Of a stretch of DNA of 11,688 nucleotides, positions 6,441 through 11,688 are shown in pieces; position 1 is the first letter of the stretch, and every line of letters begins with the position of its first letter. The position numbers and the translations under genes are program-made. The notes below the pieces were generated by a model. It searched no databases. It saw only the letters and a program-made list of their open reading frames with translations, and was not told the DNA's origin. The stretch is from Flavicella sp037132785 (GTDB lineage Bacteria; Bacteroidota; Bacteroidia; Flavobacteriales; Flavobacteriaceae): contig NZ_JBAHZZ010000161.1 in NCBI RefSeq assembly GCF_037132785.1, positions 1-11,688 of the forward strand, read 5' to 3'.

Positions 6441-7991
6441 ATGAAATTTTTATTTGTTAATTCAATTATATCGTGGTTCTTAAAGAAGAGAATTCACCAG
6501 TTAGATTTGTTTATAAAGTACCCAGCTGAAGTTCAGTATGAGTTGTTGTTGAATCTTCTTAAAACAGCTAAGGATACAGAAATAGGTAAGTTATATGGTT
6601 ATAAGTTTATCGATAATTATAAAGAGTTTTCTCAAATTGTACCTATTAAAAAATATGAGAGTATCGAAGGTTTATTGGAAAGAACTAGGAAAGGAAAACA
6701 AAATATTTTTTGGCCTTCACAAATAAAATGGTTTGCAAAATCAAGTGGAACTACCAATTCCAAGAGCAAGTTTATTCCCGTAAGTGACGAGGCTATTGAG
6801 TATTGTCATATGAATGCGGGTAAGGATATGTTATGTTTGTTTTTAAATAATAACCCCGATACAGATTTGTTTTCTGGTAAAAGTTTACGTTTGGGAGGGA
6901 GTAGCGCAGTATCTGAAGATAACAACACTTATTTTGGCGACCTTTCAGCTATTATTATTGAAAACATGCCTTTTTGGGCTGATTTTTCGAGTGTTCCAAA
7001 GCAGAAAACAGCTTTGATGAGTGAATGGGAGGAAAAAATGGATGCAATTGTTCAAGAGACAATTTATGAAGATATTACTAGTTTAGCAGGTGTGCCTTCT
7101 TGGATGTTGGTCTTTTTAAATAAGGTTTTAGAAGTTACAGGAAAGAATAATATTTTAGAAGTATGGCCTAATCTATGTGTATATTTTCATGGAGGTGTTA
7201 ATTTTACGCCATATAGGGAACAATATAAAAAATTGATTCCGACTAGTGAATTTAGATACTGTGAAACATATAATGCTTCTGAAGGTTTTTTTGCGATTCA
7301 AGATCAGAATAACTCAAATGAATTATTACTGATGTTGGATTATGGAATATTTTATGAATTTATTCCTATGACTGACTATGACGGCGAGAATTCAAAAGCG
7401 ATTCCTTTAGAACAGGTTAAATTGGGCGTTAATTACGCTATTGTGATTACGACGAATTCTGGTTTGTGGAGGTATTTGATTGGAGATACGGTTAAATTTA
7501 CAAATTTATTTCCTTTTAGGCTTCAGATAACAGGAAGGACGAAACACTTTATCAATGTTTTTGGGGAAGAATTGATAATTGAAAACACGGAGAAAGCATT
7601 AGAATTAGCTTGTAAAAAATGCGATGCAGAGATTTTGGACTATACAGTTGCGCCTGTTTTTATGGAAGGAAAAAAGAAAGGATCCCATCAGTGGATGATC
7701 GAGTTTAAACAAGAGCCTGATTCAAAAGAATTGTTTTCTAGATATCTAGATGAGTTTTTGCAATCGGTAAATTCCGATTATGAAGCAAAGCGATATAAGA
7801 ACATGACCCTGGTGGCTCCTGTAATTAATTTTTCTAGTAAAAATCTATTTTATGAATGGTTAAAGTCAAAGGATAAATTAGGAGGGCAGCATAAAATACC
7901 TAGACTATCTAACAATAGAATACTGATGGAAGAGTTGGTTTTACTTGATGAAAATCTGATATTAAAGAGGCAAGAGGGGATTGTGCATTGA
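6441..7991 (+). CDS. GH3-family adenylate-forming acyl-amido synthetase
   Basis: A 516-residue member of the GH3 branch of the ANL adenylating superfamily. These enzymes activate a carboxylic acid with ATP and, in characterised members, join it to an amino acid. The ATP-binding motif is SSGTTNSKSKFIPVS (101-115). A second motif is ETYNASEGFFA (275-285), and the third is SGLWRYLIGDTVKF (340-353). The domain hinge region is GRTKHFINVFGEELI (365-379), followed by a C-terminal small domain with GGQHKIPRLS (481-490). All core motifs are intact, so it should be active. The N-terminus MKFLFVNSIISWFLKKR fits bacterial members and supports the start. The protein has no carrier-protein or NRPS domain attached. 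The acyl and amine substrates cannot be read from sequence, and the 'auxin-responsive' family name comes from plants and does not imply auxin here. It is divergent from DUF2797-GSCFA and convergent with the polyprenyl synthase gene. Confidence 0.93.
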   Translation: MKFLFVNSIISWFLKKRIHQLDLFIKYPAEVQYELLLNLLKTAKDTEIGKLYGYKFIDNYKEFSQIVPIKKYESIEGLLERTRKGKQNIFWPSQIKWFAKSSGTTNSKSKFIPVSDEAIEYCHMNAGKDMLCLFLNNNPDTDLFSGKSLRLGGSSAVSEDNNTYFGDLSAIIIENMPFWADFSSVPKQKTALMSEWEEKMDAIVQETIYEDITSLAGVPSWMLVFLNKVLEVTGKNNILEVWPNLCVYFHGGVNFTPYREQYKKLIPTSEFRYCETYNASEGFFAIQDQNNSNELLLMLDYGIFYEFIPMTDYDGENSKAIPLEQVKLGVNYAIVITTNSGLWRYLIGDTVKFTNLFPFRLQITGRTKHFINVFGEELIIENTEKALELACKKCDAEILDYTVAPVFMEGKKKGSHQWMIEFKQEPDSKELFSRYLDEFLQSVNSDYEAKRYKNMTLVAPVINFSSKNLFYEWLKSKDKLGGQHKIPRLSNNRILMEELVLLDENLILKRQEGIVH

Positions 7992-8075
7992 AGAAAAATG
8001 AAGAAATTAAAAATTTGTAAACAACCAATTCAAGACCTGTTAATAATAGCTATAGATGGAGAATAAGTTATTCAA

Positions 8076-9053
8076 TTATTTTTTTCGGTTAACTACATAA
8101 TCAATCATCGTTATTAAAGAAGTTTTATAAGGAGATTTAGGGTATTCGTTTAATATTTCGAGTGCTTTATTCTTGTAGATTTCCATTTTATTGATTGTAT
8201 ATTCGATACCTCCGTTATCCTTTACGAAAGCAATAACCTCTTTTACTCGTTTTTTATCGTTATTGTGTTTTTTTACCGAGTTTATCAACCATTTTTTGTC
8301 TTTTTTAGAGCAAGTATTTAATGTATGAATTAATGGCAGAGTCATTTTTTGTTCTTTGATATCAATTCCTGTTGGTTTTCCAATATTGCTTTCTGTATAG
8401 TCAAATAGGTCGTCTTTTATTTGAAAGGAAATTCCGATCAATTCACCAAAATGATGCATTTTAGAAACCTCTTCTTTGTTTGCTCCAACTGATGTAGCAC
8501 CGATCGCACAACAAGAAGCGATTAATGTAGCTGTTTTTTGACGAATAATTTCAAAATAAACATCTTCAGTAATGTCAAGGCGACGTGCTTTTTCTATCTG
8601 CAATAGTTCACCTTCACTCATTTCACGAATTGCGATTGAAATCAATTTTAAAATATCAATGTCATCGTTCTCAACTGAGAGTAATAGACCTTTTGAAAGT
8701 AAATAATCACCTACAAGAACTGCGATTTTATTTTTCCATAAAGCGTTTATTGAAAAGAACCCTCGTCGTCGATTGCTATCATCAACAACATCATCATGGA
8801 CTAAGGTTGCAGTGTGAATTAATTCTATTACAGAGGCTCCTCTATACGTTTTATCAGTGAACTTCCCTTCAGAAACCATCTTTGCAACTAAAAAAACAAA
8901 CATCGGTCGCATTTGTTTTCCTTTTCTGTTAATTATATAATAGGTAATCCTGTTCAGTAATGGAATCTTGGACAACATAGACTCTTTGAATTTTTCTTCA
9001 AAAAGTTCCATTTCAGCTGAAATCGGGAATTTTATTTGCTCTACTACTTTCAT
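8076..9053 (-). CDS. trans-Polyprenyl diphosphate synthase, probably for menaquinone side chain
   Basis: A 325-residue all-trans prenyltransferase that condenses isopentenyl diphosphate onto an allylic primer. Substrate-binding Lys46 and Arg49 lie in GKQMRP. The first aspartate-rich motif is HDDVVDDSNRRRG (Asp87, Asp88, Asp91), and KTATLIASC (173-181) contains the conserved Lys-Thr. The second aspartate-rich motif is QIKDDLFDYT (Asp214, Asp215, Asp218), followed by GKPTGIDIKEQKMTLPL. The residue five before the first motif is the small Ala82, which in this family allows long products. Flavobacteria use menaquinone-6, so a hexaprenyl-type product is plausible; chain length is inference. It is a single-subunit form, unlike two-component heptaprenyl synthases. 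It sits downstream of rlmN on the same strand, with its own -7 box in a 67-nt gap. The last 10 nt overlap no neighbour. Confidence 0.94.
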   Translation of the reverse strand: MKVVEQIKFPISAEMELFEEKFKESMLSKIPLLNRITYYIINRKGKQMRPMFVFLVAKMVSEGKFTDKTYRGASVIELIHTATLVHDDVVDDSNRRRGFFSINALWKNKIAVLVGDYLLSKGLLLSVENDDIDILKLISIAIREMSEGELLQIEKARRLDITEDVYFEIIRQKTATLIASCCAIGATSVGANKEEVSKMHHFGELIGISFQIKDDLFDYTESNIGKPTGIDIKEQKMTLPLIHTLNTCSKKDKKWLINSVKKHNNDKKRVKEVIAFVKDNGGIEYTINKMEIYKNKALEILNEYPKSPYKTSLITMIDYVVNRKK

Positions 9054-9087
9054 GGATGAAAGGTGTTCTCTAACAGGTTTTAATTAA

Positions 9088-9095
9088 CAAATGTA
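9088..9095 (-). promoter_or_regulatory. Putative -7 box of the polyprenyl synthase gene
   Basis: On the minus strand this reads TACATTTG, an exact TAnnTTTG match 34 nt before the start. Just upstream lies the 14-nt palindrome ATAGAACATTCTAT (9099-9112). No TTG -33 is evident, so readthrough from rlmN may also drive this gene. Confidence 0.4.
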
Positions 9096-9120
9096 AACAT
9101 AGAACATTCTATATTAATTT

Positions 9121-10170
9121 TTACGCTTTTATACTTTTATTTGCCAATTGACCACAAGCCGCGTCAATGTCTTTTCCTCTACTTCTTCTTACGTTAACAA
9201 CGATGTCGTTCATTTCAAGGATACTTACATAATCGCTGATAGATTTTTTGCTGGCTTGTTGAAACTCACCATCGTCAATGGGGTTGTATTCAATGATATT
9301 AACTTTAGAGGGGATATGTTTGCAAAATTTAACCAAAGCTCGTATAGCCTCCTTATTGTCGTTAATTCCGCCCCAAACGATATATTCATAAGTTACAGCT
9401 CTATTAGTTTTCTCGTACCAGTACTCTAAAGCTTCTTTTAAGTCTGCTAAAGGGAAAATTTTATTAAAAGGCATGATTCGTGTTCTCACCTCATCGATTG
9501 CGGAGTGTAACGAGATTGCCAAGTTAAACTTTACATCATCGTCGGCTAATTTTTTTATCATTTTGGGAACACCTGATGTGGAAACGGTAATCCTTTTAGG
9601 AGACATTCCTAATCCTTCTGGAGAAGTGATTTTTTCAATAGAAGCCAAGACGTTTTTGTAGTTCATCAATGGCTCACCCATTCCCATAAATACAATATTG
9701 GATAGCTTATGATCGAAATACAGTAAGCTTTCTTGGTTAATCGCAGCGACTTGATCGTAAATTTCATCGGGATTTAAATTTCGCATACGTTTTAGGCGAG
9801 CTGTTGCGCAAAACTTGCAATCCAAACTACAGCCAACTTGACTAGAAACACAAGCAGTAGTTCTTGTGTCGGTAGGTATTAGTACAGATTCTACAATCAA
9901 TCCATCGTGTAGTCTTACTGCATTTTTTACAGTACCATCACTACTTCTTTGTATGTCATCTACCTGAATGTGGTTGATGACAAAGTTTTCTTTTAACATA
10001 GTACGTGTTGCCAGAGAAACATTTGTCATGTCTTCAAATTTATGGGCAGATTTTGACCATAACCATTCGTAAACTTGGTTTCCTCTAAAAGCTTTATCAC
10101 CACTTTCAACGAAAAACACTCTTAGTTCTTCTTTTGTTAAAGCACGAATGTCTTTCTTTTTTAGTGTCAT
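9121..10170 (-). CDS. rlmN: 23S rRNA (adenine2503-C2)-methyltransferase, dual-specificity RlmN
   Basis: A radical-SAM enzyme that methylates C2 of A2503 in 23S rRNA (and A37 of some tRNAs in E. coli). The 349-residue length is normal. The 4Fe-4S cluster motif CxxxCxxC is GCSLDCKFC, with Cys114, Cys118 and Cys121. The SAM-binding GEPL is in FMGMGEPLMN (161-170). ISLHSA (219-224) and YEYIVWGGIND (261-271) are typical blocks. Both mechanistic cysteines are present: Cys107 (the counterpart of E. coli Cys118) and Cys339 in DIDAACGQL (the counterpart of Cys355, which carries the transferred methyl). The KFCATARLKRMRNL stretch favours RlmN over Cfr, and nothing indicates an antibiotic-resistance Cfr. 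A -7 box lies 31 nt upstream, directly after the queA terminator. Confidence 0.97.
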   Translation of the reverse strand: MTLKKKDIRALTKEELRVFFVESGDKAFRGNQVYEWLWSKSAHKFEDMTNVSLATRTMLKENFVINHIQVDDIQRSSDGTVKNAVRLHDGLIVESVLIPTDTRTTACVSSQVGCSLDCKFCATARLKRMRNLNPDEIYDQVAAINQESLLYFDHKLSNIVFMGMGEPLMNYKNVLASIEKITSPEGLGMSPKRITVSTSGVPKMIKKLADDDVKFNLAISLHSAIDEVRTRIMPFNKIFPLADLKEALEYWYEKTNRAVTYEYIVWGGINDNKEAIRALVKFCKHIPSKVNIIEYNPIDDGEFQQASKKSISDYVSILEMNDIVVNVRRSRGKDIDAACGQLANKSIKA

Positions 10171-10201
10171 GTAGTCTGTAAATCTTGTAGTATTTCTGAG
10201 G

Positions 10202-10209
10202 CAAAGATA
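10202..10209 (-). promoter_or_regulatory. Putative -7 promoter box of rlmN
   Basis: On the minus strand this reads TATCTTTG, an exact TAnnTTTG match 31 nt before the rlmN start. It lies 12 nt beyond the T-run of the queA terminator, so the -33 region must fall inside the terminator sequence, where no TTG is present. Confidence 0.45.
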
Positions 10210-10221
10210 CTTCTTATTTAG

Positions 10222-10256
10222 AAAAAAATCTCGTATCTATTAAGATACGAGATTTT
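10222..10256 (-). terminator. Rho-independent terminator of queA
   Basis: A perfect 14-bp stem (arms 10225-10238 and 10243-10256, core ATCTCGTATCT) has a 4-nt loop and a seven-T tract on the minus strand. It starts 20 nt after the queA stop. With A-runs on the other side it could also act weakly on plus-strand transcripts. Confidence 0.92.
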
Positions 10257-10276
10257 CATTTACATATGTGTACTTC

Positions 10277-11326
10277 TTAGATGATTAACATTGCATCACC
10301 ATAAGAATAAAATTTATATCCTTCTTTTACAGCTTCATCATAAGCTTTCATCAAGAAATCATACCCAGCAAACGCTGCTGTCATCATCATCAATGTAGAC
10401 TTTGGTGTATGGAAGTTTGTAATCATAGAATTAGCAATGCTAAAGTCATGAGGAGGGAAAATGAATTTATGTGTCCAGCCATTATAAGGATTTAGTGTTC
10501 CAGTGGGAGAAACAGAAGACTCAATTGTTCTCATCACTGTAGTTCCTACAGCACAAATTCTTTGTTTGCTCTTTAATTTTTCGTTTACCTTGATAGCAGA
10601 TTCTTCAGAAATAATTATTTTTTCAGAATCCATTTTGTGTTTTGATAAATCTTCTACTTCAACAGGACTAAAAGTTCCTAGTCCAACATGTAAAGTTAAA
10701 GCCTGAAAATCAATACCTTTAATTTTCAAACGCGTCATTAAATGTTTAGAAAAGTGCAAACCAGCTGTAGGAGCAGCAACAGCACCTTCATTTTTTGCAT
10801 AGATAGTTTGGTAACGTTCTGCATCACTTTTTTCTACATCTCTTTTAATGTATTTTGGAATTGGTGTTTCTCCTAAAGAAGTTAGTTTTTCTCTAAATTC
10901 TTCGTAAGATCCATCAAACAAGAAACGTAAAGTACGTCCTCTAGAAGTTGTATTATCAATTACTTCAGCAACCAAACTATCATCGTCTCCGAAGAATAGT
11001 TTGTTTCCAATTCTTATTTTACGAGCAGGGTCTACCAAAACATCCCAAAGTCTGTTTTCAGCATTCAATTCTCTCAATAAGAAAACTTCAATTCTTGCTC
11101 CTGTTTTTTCTTTGTTCCCAAACAAACGAGCAGGAAAAACCTTTGTATCATTCAACAACATTAAATCACCATCATCAAAATAATCAATAAGGTCTTTAAA
11201 TCGTTTGTGTTCTATTGTTTGTTCTTTTCTGTTTAATACCATTAGACGAGATTCATCTCTGTGTTCAGCAGGGTATTCAGCTAATAAGTCATCAGGTAAC
11301 TCATAGTTAAATGCAGATAATTTCAT
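10277..11326 (-). CDS. queA: tRNA preQ1(34) S-adenosylmethionine ribosyltransferase-isomerase
   Basis: This cytosolic enzyme transfers and isomerises the ribosyl moiety of SAM onto preQ1 at the wobble position of GUN-anticodon tRNAs, making epoxyqueuosine. The length of 349 residues is standard. Recognised blocks in order: LLAEYPAEHRDESRLMVLNR (14-33), LLNDTKVFPARLFG (57-70), GARIEVFLL (76-84), LWDVLVDPARKIRIGNKL (93-110), ETPIPKYIKR (153-162), the signature GAVAAPTAGLHFS (181-193), LHVGLGTFSPV (212-222), AVGTTVMRTIES (259-270), ITNFHTPKSTLMM (302-314) and the C-terminal YGDAMLII. Nothing is missing. It has a good promoter and a strong terminator, so it is probably a single-gene unit. Other queuosine genes are not in this window. 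Confidence 0.98.
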   Translation of the reverse strand: MKLSAFNYELPDDLLAEYPAEHRDESRLMVLNRKEQTIEHKRFKDLIDYFDDGDLMLLNDTKVFPARLFGNKEKTGARIEVFLLRELNAENRLWDVLVDPARKIRIGNKLFFGDDDSLVAEVIDNTTSRGRTLRFLFDGSYEEFREKLTSLGETPIPKYIKRDVEKSDAERYQTIYAKNEGAVAAPTAGLHFSKHLMTRLKIKGIDFQALTLHVGLGTFSPVEVEDLSKHKMDSEKIIISEESAIKVNEKLKSKQRICAVGTTVMRTIESSVSPTGTLNPYNGWTHKFIFPPHDFSIANSMITNFHTPKSTLMMMTAAFAGYDFLMKAYDEAVKEGYKFYSYGDAMLII

Positions 11327-11349
11327 TTGTGTGTTTTAGAAAATGTGGG

Positions 11350-11381
11350 CAAATATACGATATCGAGATAGGGGTTGTCAA
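11350..11381 (-). promoter_or_regulatory. queA promoter, Bacteroidota type
   Basis: On the minus strand a TTG (11381-11379, within TTGACA) is followed after 21 nt by TATATTTG (11357-11350), an exact -7 box. Both elements and the spacing fit the Bacteroidota primary sigma consensus. The -7 box ends 23 nt before the queA ATG. Confidence 0.7.
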
Positions 11382-11410
11382 GTGTTTGTGCAATTAATTT
11401 TAAATAATTA

Positions 11411-11450
11411 AAAAATAAAAGCCTAACAGGTAATGAATCACGTTAGGCTT
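11411..11450 (-). terminator. Orphan minus-strand terminator upstream of queA
   Basis: A perfect 9-bp stem AAGCCTAAC/GTTAGGCTT (11419-11427 and 11442-11450) with a 14-nt loop is followed on the minus strand by TTTTATTTTTT. The T-tract direction implies a minus-strand transcript entering from the right, but no convincing gene precedes it within the window. Confidence 0.75.
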
Positions 11451-11688
11451 CTTTCAGTTTTATAAAATATAATACCAAATGAATTTCAGATTGGTTGATC
11501 ATAGATTTGAATTGTTTTTTTCTTTAGATGAAATAAAAAACACAAGCATAAAGACCGTTGCATAATGCTCTTTTCATTTTTAGATTTCAATTTTGACTTT
11601 TTAAATCTAAAATTTATATTTTTTTTTCTTATTTTCATTGTTTATGTTAGTTATGGATCTATTTTTTGGTTCATTTTCCTTTAGTTTT
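11451..11688. other. AT-rich stretch without a supported gene
   Basis: No gene is supported in these 238 bp. Minus-strand codons are open from the window edge to a TAG at 11609-11607, about 26 lysine- and asparagine-rich residues, which could be the tail of a gene lying mostly outside. A 50-codon lysine-rich ORF (11638-11486, minus) and a plus-strand ATG at 11644 open to the edge are also present. None has family similarity that I recognise. A small RNA ending at the terminator at 11411-11450 is possible. Confidence 0.4.
11578..11612. repeat. Perfect 10-bp inverted repeat in intergenic DNA
   Basis: The arms TTTTAGATTT (11578-11587) and AAATCTAAAA (11603-11612) are exact complements around a 15-nt centre. 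On the plus strand a long T-rich run follows (from 11613), so it could be a weak terminator for plus-strand transcription or a binding site. The stem has only one G-C pair, so hairpin stability is low. Confidence 0.4.

Noticed and set aside
7998..8066. 22-codon ORF (MKKLKICKQPIQ...) after GH3
   Set aside because: Too short, no recognisable features, in the spacer between convergent genes.
8061..8085. Palindrome GAATAAGTTATTC followed by a T-run as a GH3 terminator
   Set aside because: With a realistic loop only about four A-T-rich pairs remain, so the hairpin is too weak to call.
8585..8860. Plus-strand 91-codon ORF inside the polyprenyl synthase gene
   Set aside because: It is antisense to a gene with complete catalytic motifs and has a low-complexity composition. 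The same applies to other ORFs opposite gpmI, DUF2797, rlmN and queA.
9121..10170. Cfr-type rRNA methyltransferase (resistance) instead of RlmN
   Set aside because: Sequence blocks and genomic setting between queA and a prenyl synthase fit the housekeeping RlmN.
11486..11638. 50-codon lysine-rich minus-strand ORF as a gene
   Set aside because: Composition is what AT-rich noncoding DNA gives, no promoter box is seen, and it has no recognisable similarity; kept only as an option in a finding.
11644..11688. Plus-strand ATG with 15 open codons to the window edge
   Set aside because: Too short to judge; no promoter box and no recognisable N-terminus.

Overview
The window looks like a core-genome segment of a Bacteroidota bacterium, most likely a member of the Flavobacteriia. 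The DNA is strongly AT-rich (by eye, not computed). Starts lack clear Shine-Dalgarno sequences. Several genes are preceded by an exact TAnnTTTG box, the Bacteroidota -7 promoter element. The mix of a BT0820-like HAD phosphatase, DUF2797, GSCFA and bacterial GH3 proteins is typical of this group. No rRNA, tRNA, CRISPR array, insertion sequence or phage gene is visible.

Layout. Left block (1-3600, all minus strand): a SAM-dependent methyltransferase cut by the window edge, methionine aminopeptidase (map) 15 nt upstream of it, a small HAD-family phosphatase, and cofactor-independent phosphoglycerate mutase (gpmI) with a strong terminator. Next, a divergent intergenic region leads to a short plus-strand rhodanese that ends in a hairpin terminator. 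Convergent with it, at 4120-4441, lies a broken gene for a small membrane protein. It is a minus-strand remnant with three hydrophobic segments, a frameshift and no start codon.

Middle block (4489-7991): GSCFA protein and DUF2797 protein form a tight minus-strand pair. A GH3-family adenylating enzyme is transcribed away from them across a 202-bp shared upstream region. This is the least understood part of the window and the best candidate for an undescribed functional unit.

Right block (8076-11326, all minus strand): a trans-polyprenyl diphosphate synthase (probably for the menaquinone side chain), rlmN (m2A2503 of 23S rRNA) and queA (queuosine in tRNA). Each has its own -7 box, and queA has a near-perfect terminator placed just upstream of the rlmN promoter. 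The last 360 bp hold the queA promoter, an orphan minus-strand terminator, and a perfect 10-bp inverted repeat in AT-rich DNA with no convincing gene.

Functionally most of the window is housekeeping: protein N-terminal maturation, glycolysis, rRNA and tRNA modification, and isoprenoid synthesis. I found no clear defence or mobile system. The points worth a second look are the decayed membrane gene, a possible GIY-YIG-like core in DUF2797, the GH3/DUF2797/GSCFA neighbourhood, and paired palindromes in two upstream regions.
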